Below the pieces are notes generated by a model. The model did no database searches. It saw only the letters and a program-made list of their open reading frames with translations, and was not told where the DNA came from. Source: Thermincola carboxydiphila (GTDB taxonomy: Bacteria > Bacillota > Thermincolia > Thermincolales > UBA2595). From it: a stretch of DNA of 64,000 nt. Position numbers and translations under genes: made by a program. Location of the stretch: NCBI GenBank assembly GCA_016841045.1, contig JAENZX010000001.1, positions 329,541 through 393,540 of the forward strand, written 5' to 3'. Positions 44,507 through 53,666 of this stretch are shown here, piece by piece (positions within the stretch are counted from its first letter, which is position 1; each line of letters starts with the position of its first letter).

Positions 44507-45493
44507 TTAATCTTCTAATTCTGCTAAATTGGTTAACCCATCGATAACCAGAGTTTTGAAGCGGGCCCTTTGATACCTCGGACCAATCCGCCCGGTACGC
44601 ACAGGATGAATTTCGGCCGCCGCTTTCTGCGCCACTGATTTTATTAGTTCGCCTGTTATTTCCTGACCCACCAGGTCCCCTGCCGCCTCTAATACTAACG
44701 GTCCGGGACCTACACCAGTGGCAACAATGGCAGCTCCACGGCATAACCTGCCGGACGGGTCAAGGTCAACTGCCAGACCTGCCCCAGCCAAAGGAAAATC
44801 AATAGACCCACGTAAACGAGCCTTTGTGTAAAGGCTGCTCCACTCCTTCTTTTCCAAGGGAATTCTGACTTCAGTAAGAATTCCTTTTGGATTGGCAGCA
44901 AGTTGATTCGGTATTTTACTGTTGTACGTGAAAAATTCCCGCAGGCTCATCTGTTTGGTCCCTTCTGGAGCTGCAATTGTAATATCTGCCTCCCAAGCCA
45001 GCAGTATAGGCGCCATATCACCTGAGAATGAGGCGGAACAATCTTGTTTATGAGTCACCAGGCACTTCTCTCCCCCGGCTTTATAACAGGTTTGCTGACT
45101 CTGACGCCAAAATTCCGATTGATTATAGTAACGACATCTCGTATTCAGGCAGAGGTTACCGCCGATGGTGGCCTGCCCCTGCAATATAGGTGAAGCAACC
45201 TCCCTGGCGGCTTGAGCCAGCGCAGGAAACAACCTGTTAACTGTTGGCGAGGTTTTGATTTTTTTTAGGGTTGTCATCGCCCCAATTTTCAAGTACCCTT
45301 CGTCCTGGACAATGTAGTCCAGTTCCTTAATTTTGTGCAGGCTTAATATTACCGCAGGTGTTTCCAACCGGCGTTTTAAGGCAACTATCAGGTCAGTGCC
45401 ACCGGCGATTATTCTGGCATTACCGCTGGTTAACAGCGGTAATGCCTCTTGCAAAGTAGGTGGTTCATAAAAATCAAATTCTGGTAAACGCAT
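44507..45493 (-). CDS. hcrB: 4-hydroxybenzoyl-CoA reductase-type FAD/4Fe-4S subunit
   Basis: 328 residues with FAD loops (ARIIAGGTDLIVALK and ATIGGNL). Between them and the second half is an insert with Cys at 120, 136, 144 and 152 (TRCRYYNQSEFW, QTCYKAGGEKC, QDCSASFSGD). Ordinary xanthine-dehydrogenase FAD subunits lack it; in 4-hydroxybenzoyl-CoA reductase the insert binds an extra [4Fe-4S] cluster that takes electrons from ferredoxin. This is the best indicator of the operon's substrate. Confidence 0.93.
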   Translation of the reverse strand: MRLPEFDFYEPPTLQEALPLLTSGNARIIAGGTDLIVALKRRLETPAVILSLHKIKELDYIVQDEGYLKIGAMTTLKKIKTSPTVNRLFPALAQAAREVASPILQGQATIGGNLCLNTRCRYYNQSEFWRQSQQTCYKAGGEKCLVTHKQDCSASFSGDMAPILLAWEADITIAAPEGTKQMSLREFFTYNSKIPNQLAANPKGILTEVRIPLEKKEWSSLYTKARLRGSIDFPLAGAGLAVDLDPSGRLCRGAAIVATGVGPGPLVLEAAGDLVGQEITGELIKSVAQKAAAEIHPVRTGRIGPRYQRARFKTLVIDGLTNLAELED

Positions 45494-45512
45494 GTTATCC
45501 CCTCCCAGGATG

Positions 45513-46733
45513 TTATTGCAGCCGCTCCCATTTGCCGTTCTTGACTATTAAAGAGTATACTTCTTTGATACCGTCACCAACATCATTAATTGTTGTCATG
45601 CCCATAACTCCCTGGTAGTCTTTTACTGAAGCCCAGCCGTTTTTAATTTTTTCCCGAGCTTCCTCTACCGGGGTCTGGCCGTTAATTTTTTCCCGCTTCA
45701 TGATATCAATTGTTATCATGGCAGTGTCATACATTGATGCTGCAAAAGAGTCAGGCATTGGATTCTCCAAACCGGCCTTACTGGCAGCATCCTTAAATCG
45801 TTTAATGAAATCCTGGGTTCGTGAGCTCGGACTATCAGGCCAGAAGTTGGACAGTGCCACCCATCCTTCTACTGCCGAGCTTCCTTGGGTAATTAAGGCC
45901 TCTGCATACATTCCGACATTACCAATAACCGGAATCTTAAGGCCCTGTCTCTGCATCTCTGTGGCCACACTGGCCCCCTCTTGATACAGGCCGCCTATCC
46001 CCACTGCATCTGGCTTCAGCTGCTTAATCCTGGTAACCTGGGATGAAAAATCAATATCTCCAGTGTTATAAGTAATCGGTTCTTTTTCGTTTAGAATCGT
46101 AACTCCCGATTGTTTTTTCAAAGACGCCGGCAGAACAGCAGTGCCAAAACTTTTCGAAATGGCATCCTTCATATCAACAACCAGGGCAAACCTTTTGGCA
46201 CTGGTGGCCTTTAAAAACAAGGGAAGTGCAGCATCAATCATCTTATCATCAGTCATTGAGTTTCTAAAGCTCCATGGCCTATTTGACTCTGAAATTCCGG
46301 GTTTACCCGAAGTAGCTGAAATAATAGGAACTTTCAGTTCATTGGCTTGCGGGAAGGCAACTTCACACTCCCCACTGAAGTAGGGCCCTAAGATAGCCAT
46401 AACATTTTCTTCGGTGGCTAACCTTCGTGTCAGGATTACAGATTGCTGATTATCTCCTGCGGTATCATTGATAAGAAATTCTACGGGACTGCCATTAATG
46501 CCGCCGGCCGCATTAATTTCTTCCTGGACCATTTCCAGGGCTACTTTTTGCTTCTTGCCCCAATCAGCACCTTTACCGGTCAGACCGGTCAGAACTCCGA
46601 TTTTTACCGGTTCAGCATTCTTACTACTGGTGCCCTTGTTACCATCCTGCTTTTCGGGTGCTGAACTGCATCCTGCCAGACTAAGCATTAAAATCACCAT
46701 TAACCCCGCAAATATATAAGATACCTTTTTCAT
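45513..46733 (-). CDS. livK: Branched-chain-type ABC substrate-binding lipoprotein (LivK-like)
   Basis: 406 residues. Lipobox SLAGCS with Cys at 22, then a periplasmic-binding fold type I (PVKIGVLTGLTGKGADWGKKQ, FLINDTAGDNQQS, ILGPYFSGECEVA). Related proteins bind aromatic acids in aromatic-degraders. Its place directly before the reductase and the permeases suggests uptake of hydroxybenzoate or a similar compound. Confidence 0.94.
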   Translation of the reverse strand: MKKVSYIFAGLMVILMLSLAGCSSAPEKQDGNKGTSSKNAEPVKIGVLTGLTGKGADWGKKQKVALEMVQEEINAAGGINGSPVEFLINDTAGDNQQSVILTRRLATEENVMAILGPYFSGECEVAFPQANELKVPIISATSGKPGISESNRPWSFRNSMTDDKMIDAALPLFLKATSAKRFALVVDMKDAISKSFGTAVLPASLKKQSGVTILNEKEPITYNTGDIDFSSQVTRIKQLKPDAVGIGGLYQEGASVATEMQRQGLKIPVIGNVGMYAEALITQGSSAVEGWVALSNFWPDSPSSRTQDFIKRFKDAASKAGLENPMPDSFAASMYDTAMITIDIMKREKINGQTPVEEAREKIKNGWASVKDYQGVMGMTTINDVGDGIKEVYSLIVKNGKWERLQ

Positions 46734-46756
46734 TAATTCAGACCCCCTAAATTTTT

Positions 46757-46936
46757 TTATTCGTATTCATAGATTTGTTCAAACTCTAATCCCAGGTTGT
46801 TTACTATTTGCCAAACGGAAGCCAAAGCCCGCCGGGCATTGCTGCTTACCGAGGGATTTTCTTTAACCAAACATAACTCTTTTAAGATTTCATAAACATC
46901 AAGCACTTTTTGTTCCATAGTTTTACTACCTTCCAT
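46757..46936 (-). CDS. Small helical protein, 59 residues
   Basis: ATG 46936, with GGGGGCGAG upstream, to TAA 46757. Reads MEGSKTMEQKVLDVYEILK, then ENPSVSSNARRALASVW and LEFEQIYEYE. It fills an otherwise empty gap between the CoA ligase and livK. Helical, with a faint likeness to the archaeal UPF0147 pattern (VxxNxRRA). Function unknown; probably real because of ribosome site, operon fit and codon pattern. Confidence 0.7.
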   Translation of the reverse strand: MEGSKTMEQKVLDVYEILKELCLVKENPSVSSNARRALASVWQIVNNLGLEFEQIYEYE

Positions 46937-46955
46937 CTGCTCGCCCCCTGGTAAG

Positions 46956-48296
46956 TTATTGATCCCTAAGGTCTTTAAGTCTTTTTGCTTTTAGCTCAAA
47001 TTTGGGCAAAGTCCCAGCAGGAGTTTGTTCGACTATAAATTTCAGACGGTTCGCATCATAGAGTTCCTGGCTAAGGTTTCGGATAATTTTCTGTTGACTC
47101 TGTAAATCCATATTGTCTTTAAGCTCAACCTGAACTTTAACCTGGTCGATCCCGTTTAATTTAAATAGCACAATTTGGAACTCGACAATCCCATCGAATT
47201 TCCGGACGATATTTTCGACAGCAGAGGGAAAAATATTAACCCCTCTGATAATTTTCATATCGTCCGCCCGTCCGAGAACTCCACCACGATAAAGATCAAA
47301 AGTACGTCCACAACTGCAGGTGTTATAAGGCACTCTTTCCACCAAATCTCCAGTACGGTATCTTATTATGGGAATGGTAGCCCGGCCAAAGGAAGTCAGG
47401 ACAAGTTCCCCTTTCTCTTCGTAACCCAGAGCACGGCCCTCGGAATCAATTACTTCTTGTATGTAATGGTCTTCAATAATATGGATACCGCCGCATTGTG
47501 CATCACACTCGTAACTGGTTGAACCTCCGGTTTCGGACATACCCGGAAAATCACCAACTTTAGCCCCCCAAATCTCGGTAAGCATTCTCTTGGTGGATGG
47601 AACATTTGCACCTGGCTCACCAGCATGGATTAGCAGCCGTATTTTACTCTGGCTCTTAAGATCAATTCCCATCTCAGCCGCCACCTGACCTAACCTGATA
47701 GCGTAAGTCGGAGTGCAAACCAGTACAGTTGCCCCTATATCAATTATTTTCTTAATCCGGTCTTCACTGGTCAAACCACCACTGGGTATAGTTAATGCTC
47801 CTATCTTTTCAGCCGCATAATGGGCACCCCAAAAGCCAATGAAGTTACCGTAACCGTAAGCAATATATACGATATCATGAGGTCTGACTCCAAAAGCATA
47901 CATCCCGTAGCACCACATTTCAGAGACCCATTCCCAATCTTTCCAGCCATCCAAAATCTTTAGAGGCATCTTTCCGGAGGAACCGGAAGTTTGGTGATAA
48001 CGAACAGCTTTTTGTGGTGGAACGCTAAGTATTTTCCCGAAGGGTGGATTGACATTTTGGGTCTGAGTAAGTTCATCCCGTGTCAGAAAGGGGATTAACC
48101 TAAGATCATCCAGAGTTCTAATGTCTTCGGGTTTGATACCGGCCCCTTCAAATTTCTCCTGCCACAGCGGGCTGTTACCATAAGCCCATTTAACCAATCC
48201 CTTCAATTTTCTAAGCTGCAATTCCCTGATTTCTTCTCTCCCAGCCGTCTCAAATCTTGGGTTCCAATACTTAGAAGCCTTTGCTTCCGTACTCAC
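46956..48296 (-). CDS. Phenylacetate-CoA ligase family (PaaK-like) aryl-CoA ligase
   Basis: 446 residues, AMP-forming. SSGSSGKMP-type P-loop in YHQTSGSSGKMPLK, GMSETGGS, and the C-terminal hinge YRTGDLV plus CSCGRTFDLYRG. GTG start with GGAGGTG. First gene of the operon; activates an aromatic acid to its CoA thioester, most likely 4-hydroxybenzoate given the downstream reductase. The family also accepts phenylacetate and related acids. Confidence 0.9.
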   Translation of the reverse strand: MSTEAKASKYWNPRFETAGREEIRELQLRKLKGLVKWAYGNSPLWQEKFEGAGIKPEDIRTLDDLRLIPFLTRDELTQTQNVNPPFGKILSVPPQKAVRYHQTSGSSGKMPLKILDGWKDWEWVSEMWCYGMYAFGVRPHDIVYIAYGYGNFIGFWGAHYAAEKIGALTIPSGGLTSEDRIKKIIDIGATVLVCTPTYAIRLGQVAAEMGIDLKSQSKIRLLIHAGEPGANVPSTKRMLTEIWGAKVGDFPGMSETGGSTSYECDAQCGGIHIIEDHYIQEVIDSEGRALGYEEKGELVLTSFGRATIPIIRYRTGDLVERVPYNTCSCGRTFDLYRGGVLGRADDMKIIRGVNIFPSAVENIVRKFDGIVEFQIVLFKLNGIDQVKVQVELKDNMDLQSQQKIIRNLSQELYDANRLKFIVEQTPAGTLPKFELKAKRLKDLRDQ

Positions 48297-48317
48297 ATTA
48301 GCACCTCCGCTCTTTTT

Positions 48318-48408
48318 ACCGACCGGTCAGTAGACTTTACATAATAAAAATTACCGTTCAGTACCCCCTCTCTTTTTACCGTCCGGTTAGTAAGTTAAGA
48401 TAATTATA
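48318..48408 (-). promoter_or_regulatory. Operon promoter region with three TetR-type operator repeats
   Basis: Palindromes ACCGACCGGTCAGT (48318-48331) and ACCGTCCGGTTAGT (48378-48391), each preceded by TCTTTTT, plus a shorter ACCGTTCAGT (48353-48362). A TATAAT lies at 48403-48408 on the minus strand; the -35 is weak. Likely operators for the TetR protein. The remaining gap 48432-48572 holds nothing recognisable. Confidence 0.8.
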
Positions 48409-48572
48409 TTAATTAATTTTGAGGGTTGATATCACTATTCCCCAAGACGTAAAAAAGGGCACTTTAATGGTAATTTTTAATGGTCAATCGAAACACTACT
48501 GCTAATCATCCTTATTATTTTATCGTACCAATTACTTTTAGCCACTCAGACACATCATCCTTCATATGAGTG

Positions 48573-48606
48573 TAAAAAAAAGGCACTTCCCCATGAGGAA
48601 GTGCTC
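48573..48606 (-). terminator. Terminator of the RND operon
   Basis: Minus strand AGCACTTCC / GGAAGTGCC stem around TCATGG-type loop, then TTTTTTT. It lies 48 bases past the pump stop. Confidence 0.92.
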
Positions 48607-48653
48607 TATATTGGATTTAGGTTTTGATGCACTTTGTGGGTTAGTTCAGCGAA

Positions 48654-51600
48654 TTAACCCTGGACAGATTCACTTACAGTTATTTTTGAATTACCTCGCT
48701 TTCTTTTCACCCACTCGCCGGCGTCATCCATTATTGTATAAATGACCGGCACAAAGACCAGAGTGAAGAGTGTAGACATCGTAAGTCCGCTGACAACTAC
48801 CGTCGCCATAGGTGCTTGGCTTTCGGCACCCTCTCCCAGTCCCAGCGTAAGGGGAATTAAACCCAAGACCGTCGTAAGGGTAGTCATTAGTATAGGTCTC
48901 AAACGGGTCGGCCCTGCCTTAACTATGGCATCCTCTCTGGCTAAACCCTCACGTCTTAAGGTATTAATGTAATCTACCAGTACTATAGCATTGTTAACTA
49001 CTATACCGGCCAACATTATGACCCCGATAAAAGCCGGAACGCTTAGCGATCTTCCGGTTACGGCCAATCCGGCTACAATGCCGATAAATGTCGTTGGCAG
49101 AGAAAACATTATAACGAAAGGATGCATTAGTGACTCAAACTGGGAAGCCATAACCATATAAACTAACACAATGGATAGTAACAGAGCCAAACCAAGACTG
49201 GCGAAAGATTCCATCATTTCTTTGTTTTGGCCTCCATATTCAATCATATATCCATTAGGAAGGTTAACCTTCTTTAGAACCTGCTGTATTTCGGTAGTAA
49301 CAGTCCCCAGATCTCTCCCTGTCACATCTGCAGTAACATTAACCACCCGGGCCTGGTTTTCCCGTTTAATTGCCGTCGGCCCATTGACCTTGGACAGCTG
49401 GGCAACTTCTCTCAGTGGCACACGGCTGCCGTTTGGTGCAGCAATCGTGAGCCGTTCTAATTCCATCAAATTAGGATTACCATCACCCATTTTCACCCGG
49501 ATGTCATATTCTTTACCGGCTAATCGATAGGTAGATGTTGTGGTACCACTAATAGCTGTTCTAACACTCATAGCTACCTGGCTGGCCGTCAGTCCCAACT
49601 GCCCGGCTCTTTGCCGGTCAACCACTAATTGAATTTCTGGTCGAGATTCTTCAAGGCTGCTCTTAACTTCTCTGGTTCCCTGAACACCTTCAACTTCATC
49701 AGCTACCTGGTCAGCCAAGAGTTTCAACGTTTCCAAATCGTTACCCTTAATAGCAATATCAATTGGGCTGCCTCCACCCATCTGAGCTTCATTCTGGGAT
49801 AGGGAAATTTTTGCGCCGGTTATAGGTTTTAACTTTGTCCTCATCTCTTCTATGATCAAATCTGTTGAACGTTTCCTTTCTTTCTTTCCACCGACCTTCA
49901 CTATCATCTGTGATAACTCGTTGCCCTGTGAACCGCCTAAGTTTTGACCAGTACTTCCAATACTGGTAAAGACGGTCTGAACCTCCGGAACTTCTTTAAT
50001 AATATTCTCTACCTCAGTGGTAATCCGGGCTGTATCGCTTAAAACTGAACCTTTAGGCAGTTCCACCTGAATCGATATCTCCCCTGTGTCAACCTTTGGG
50101 ATAAATTCTGTTCCCACAAAAGGCACTAGGGCAAAGCTCCCAACAAGAGCCAAAGTTACAGTAAACACGACCGTCTTCCTATGTTTCAGAGACCAGGCTA
50201 ATAATACACGATACTTTTCGTCCAGGGCATTTAATGCTCTCTGTACAAAGCCTGCTCTTTGAACTGTCTCTCCCTCAGCTGAAAATTGATCCTGATTTTC
50301 AACCTTTAGGATTTTTGAAGAAAGCATTGGTATTAAGGTTAAGGCTACAAATAAAGAAGCCAATAAGGAAAAAGAAACTGTCAGGGCTAATTGTTTGAAT
50401 AGCTCCGAAGCCAGCCCTTCAACAAAGACAATTGGTAAAAATACAGCTACAGTGGTAAGTGTAGATGCCATTACGGCGCTTCCCACTTCGCTGCTGCCCT
50501 GAATAGCTGCTTCGATATATCCGTACCCCTTTTGGCGATAACGGTAGATGTTCTCCAGAATAACGATAGCACTATCAACCATCATACCGACTCCTAAAGC
50601 CAATCCGCCAAGGGACATGACATTTAGAGTTATTCCGGCGAAATAGACCAGAATAAAAGTAGATATCACCGAAAAAGGTATTGCCAAACCAATTATCAAG
50701 GTACTGCGTATGTTTCTCAGAAACAGGAGAAGTACAAATACTGCAAGGACACCGCCCACAATAGTGTTTCTGGCCACCCCATTGATGGACTGCTTAATAA
50801 ATTGGGACTGATCTACAATAGTATCAATTTTCACTCCTCTGGGAAGAGTTTTCTGTAATGCTTCAATTTCCTTGTTTACCAGGTCAGCAACCTGTACTAT
50901 ATTACTGCCTGTTTGTTTCAGAATATTGATACTTAGACTTGGTCTCTCATTTACCCTGGTATATTGAGTCGGTGTCTGGTGAGTGAATTTTATGTCAGCA
51001 ATGTCCTTCAATTTAACTTGACTTCCGCCAACACCATTTATAATTATCTGCTCAAAATCTTCTATCCTTTTAAACTCGCCAACGGTCCGCACCAATAGTT
51101 TTTCCTTACCGTCTTCTATTTCACCCGAGGACAGGTTCATGTTTTCACCCTGCAGGGTCTGAGTTACCTGACTTACGGATAGGCCATAAGCGTCCAGTTT
51201 GACCGGATCCACCTTGACTTCGACCTCATTTACCAACCCGCCTGTTACTGATACAGACGCCACACCTTCAATTCTTTCCAGTCGATTCTTAATAACATCC
51301 TCAGTTAACTGCTGCAAGGTGGCTAAATCTTTGTCACCACTGACTGCCGCCTGTAGAATGGGCATCATTGTAGGATCCATTTTTAGAACCGTAGGAGTTC
51401 CTACATCATCAGGCAATCTGGATTTAATAAGATCAACCTTTTCACGCATTTGAAGTGTAGCAAACTCTATGTCCGTACCCCAATTAAACATTATCAACAC
51501 TAAGGAACTTCCCGAAGAGGAGGTAGAACTTATCGTCTCAACATTATTCACTGTCCCCAAAACATCTTCTAATGGCCTGGTGACCTGGTTCTCCACTTCC

Positions 51601-51770
51601 TCAGGACCCGCTCCCGGATAATTAGCCATTACTGCAGCTATGGGGAAATTCATCTCCGGATATAAATCAATGGCTAATTTACCGAGAGAAACTGATCCCA
51701 AAAGAAGAATACCCAAGACTATCATCGTAATGGTAACCGGTCTTCTAACGGCAAATTCAGATATCTTCAT
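48654..51770 (-). CDS. RND-family efflux transporter (AcrB/HAE1-like)
   Basis: 1038 residues from ATG 51770, which has GGAGGCGAG upstream and lies one base past the adaptor stop. Twelve membrane helices, two large outside loops; MKISEFAVRRPVTITMIVLG start, GLALGVGMMVDSAIVILENI and the second half GIVVNNAIVLVDYIN. With a proton-relay helix 4 Asp (MMVDSAI). Exports drugs or aromatic compounds. No outer-membrane partner, as usual in Gram-positives. Confidence 0.95.
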   Translation of the reverse strand: MKISEFAVRRPVTITMIVLGILLLGSVSLGKLAIDLYPEMNFPIAAVMANYPGAGPEEVENQVTRPLEDVLGTVNNVETISSTSSSGSSLVLIMFNWGTDIEFATLQMREKVDLIKSRLPDDVGTPTVLKMDPTMMPILQAAVSGDKDLATLQQLTEDVIKNRLERIEGVASVSVTGGLVNEVEVKVDPVKLDAYGLSVSQVTQTLQGENMNLSSGEIEDGKEKLLVRTVGEFKRIEDFEQIIINGVGGSQVKLKDIADIKFTHQTPTQYTRVNERPSLSINILKQTGSNIVQVADLVNKEIEALQKTLPRGVKIDTIVDQSQFIKQSINGVARNTIVGGVLAVFVLLLFLRNIRSTLIIGLAIPFSVISTFILVYFAGITLNVMSLGGLALGVGMMVDSAIVILENIYRYRQKGYGYIEAAIQGSSEVGSAVMASTLTTVAVFLPIVFVEGLASELFKQLALTVSFSLLASLFVALTLIPMLSSKILKVENQDQFSAEGETVQRAGFVQRALNALDEKYRVLLAWSLKHRKTVVFTVTLALVGSFALVPFVGTEFIPKVDTGEISIQVELPKGSVLSDTARITTEVENIIKEVPEVQTVFTSIGSTGQNLGGSQGNELSQMIVKVGGKKERKRSTDLIIEEMRTKLKPITGAKISLSQNEAQMGGGSPIDIAIKGNDLETLKLLADQVADEVEGVQGTREVKSSLEESRPEIQLVVDRQRAGQLGLTASQVAMSVRTAISGTTTSTYRLAGKEYDIRVKMGDGNPNLMELERLTIAAPNGSRVPLREVAQLSKVNGPTAIKRENQARVVNVTADVTGRDLGTVTTEIQQVLKKVNLPNGYMIEYGGQNKEMMESFASLGLALLLSIVLVYMVMASQFESLMHPFVIMFSLPTTFIGIVAGLAVTGRSLSVPAFIGVIMLAGIVVNNAIVLVDYINTLRREGLAREDAIVKAGPTRLRPILMTTLTTVLGLIPLTLGLGEGAESQAPMATVVVSGLTMSTLFTLVFVPVIYTIMDDAGEWVKRKRGNSKITVSESVQG

Positions 51771-51771
51771 A

Positions 51772-52941
51772 TTACTCGCCTCCGGTTTCCAGTTTGACCT
51801 TAGCTCCATCGCTCAAATACTGCTGACCGGAGACTACAACCTGTTCTCCGACTTCCAAACCTTTGGTTATTTCCGCCTTGGCGTCTGTTGTAAGACCAAT
51901 TTCAACAACACGTTCCTGTGCTTTATTATTTTGAACCACATATACAACAAATTTTTCTCCCTTATCTAGCACCGCTTCTTTCGGAACAACTATGACATCC
52001 TTTTTGGCTTCGGCCACCATGGTTATTTGAGCAGTCATACCTCCTTTAATCAGCTGGCTGCTATTCTCAATCCTAACTTCGATAGGATAGGCCTTAACAT
52101 TAGAACTGGCAATGGGACTAACATTTTCCACAATGCCATCAAAGGGTTTTGTACTGGCCGATAATACTTCAACCTGTACTTTATCACCAAGCTTGGCAAA
52201 GTTTATTTCACTTTCTGCCAGATTACCTTCAACTATCATCTGATCGGTGTTTACAATAGTTAACAGCGGTGCAGACGGATTAGCCATTTCGCCTGCCTCG
52301 ATATTTACGGAGGCTACTATACCGTCAATTGGCGCAGTTATTCGTGTATTGGCAAGATTGATCCTGGCAGCATCCAATTGAGCTTGCGCCTGTCTTAACT
52401 GAGCTGCAGTCTGAGTACTCACTGAATTGGGGTCATAAGATGCAGCCGCCTTGGCAAAAGCATTCTCTGCATTTTCCAGGTCTTTTTCAGGGATAGCACC
52501 TTGAGCGTATAAGGCCTTCATGCGTGCCAGATTTTTTTCAGCTTCCTGATAAGCAATAATAGCCTGCTGTTGTCCTGCCTTAGAAACCCCAATAGATGCT
52601 TCGTGTAAATTAATTTGAGCCTGAATATCATTGTCATCCAATAGAACAAGCAGGTCTCCTTGTCTAACCTTTTGCCCAACCTGCACCTTTAACTGGGTCA
52701 CTTTTCCACTCATTTTAGACACTAAGGTTACTTCTTTTGAAGGCTTAATCTTTCCACTAACCTTGATATTAGAAGATATATCCCCTATTCCAACTTTTTC
52801 TGCCTTAACAAAGGTTACCTGCTCTTCGACCGGAGTTGAAACCTTCTGATTCTTCCCCTTTATGGCCCATCCAGCAGCTGCTGCCAAAGTTAATCCAACG
52901 AAAGCTATAAGCAGCTTTTTCCAGTTATTTTTAAGGAACAA
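51772..52941 (-). CDS. RND membrane-fusion protein (HlyD/AcrA-like)
   Basis: 389 residues. N-terminal membrane helix (LLIAFVGLTLAAAAGWAI), lipoyl halves (VTLVSKMSGKVTQLKVQVGQKVRQGDLLV and ANTRITAPIDGIVAS) around a helical hairpin, then beta-barrel domains. Works with the RND pump encoded next. No lipobox. Confidence 0.94.
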   Translation of the reverse strand: MFLKNNWKKLLIAFVGLTLAAAAGWAIKGKNQKVSTPVEEQVTFVKAEKVGIGDISSNIKVSGKIKPSKEVTLVSKMSGKVTQLKVQVGQKVRQGDLLVLLDDNDIQAQINLHEASIGVSKAGQQQAIIAYQEAEKNLARMKALYAQGAIPEKDLENAENAFAKAAASYDPNSVSTQTAAQLRQAQAQLDAARINLANTRITAPIDGIVASVNIEAGEMANPSAPLLTIVNTDQMIVEGNLAESEINFAKLGDKVQVEVLSASTKPFDGIVENVSPIASSNVKAYPIEVRIENSSQLIKGGMTAQITMVAEAKKDVIVVPKEAVLDKGEKFVVYVVQNNKAQERVVEIGLTTDAKAEITKGLEVGEQVVVSGQQYLSDGAKVKLETGGE

Positions 52942-52995
52942 ATCGAGCCTCTCCCCTCTTATTTAAAATGCAATATGCTCAGATACCGCTGACTG

Positions 52996-53454
52996 CTAAT
53001 CCCCACCTGACTTTTCTTTAAAATAAGTAAGTGTCCGTGATAAAATCCTGATAAAATCTTTGCTGTCCTCCTCTCCTAAGAAGCCGACCAGACCTCTTAA
53101 GTCATCCAGGAACTCTGCTTCCATATCAGCAACAACCTTTTTCCCCTTATCAGTAAGCTTTATCAATACTATTCGTCTATCCTTGGCAGCTTGTAAACGT
53201 TCTACATATCCACCTTCTTCCAGAGAATTAATCATATGTGTTACCGCGCCAGGGGTTATTTGCATTCTCGTACTTAAATCAGATATCTTAGTGCCCTCAG
53301 TGGTTAAATCATTACAATACGATAAATTAGCTAATAAAAAGTATTCACTTGGCCTTATTTCTCTTTGCGTATTTCCATGACCACTGAGGCGTTTAAACTG
53401 CCCAATCGTACGCGCCAATTCCTGAGCAAGAAACGTTTTCTCAGATGTATCCAT
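52996..53454 (-). CDS. MarR-family regulator
   Basis: 152 residues from ATG 53454 (GGAGGT seven bases upstream; three earlier codons dropped). Winged helix LSTRMQITPGAVTHMINSLEEGGYVERL with RRIVLIKLTDKGK. First gene of the pump operon and its probable repressor, lifted by the pumped compounds. Confidence 0.93.
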   Translation of the reverse strand: MDTSEKTFLAQELARTIGQFKRLSGHGNTQREIRPSEYFLLANLSYCNDLTTEGTKISDLSTRMQITPGAVTHMINSLEEGGYVERLQAAKDRRIVLIKLTDKGKKVVADMEAEFLDDLRGLVGFLGEEDSKDFIRILSRTLTYFKEKSGGD

Positions 53455-53585
53455 TTTATGCACCTCCCATTGTTTATCTGCTCAATATTTTACTAACTCA
53501 ACTATTTACATGTACAATTATTTATCATAGAAACCACATTGTCAATCACAATTCTCGTTTAAGTAAAACTTTTTATAACGTATTA

Positions 53586-53624
53586 GTGAAAAAAAATGAA
53601 ACAGCCTGTTTTAAAGCTGCTTCC
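53586..53624 (-). terminator. Aminotransferase terminator
   Basis: Minus strand GAAGCAGC / GCTGTTTC stem (one G-U), loop TTTAAAACAG, then ATTTTTTTTC. Confidence 0.82.
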
Positions 53625-53666
53625 TAACGAAAATTGTCATCGTTCCTTTTGAAACATGTCTGCTTT

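Noticed and set aside
44487-44744. 86-codon N-terminal extension of the 2Fe-2S subunit
   Set aside because: Arg/Ser/Gly-rich out-of-frame reading of the FAD subunit gene; the real ATG 44486 has GAGGAG.
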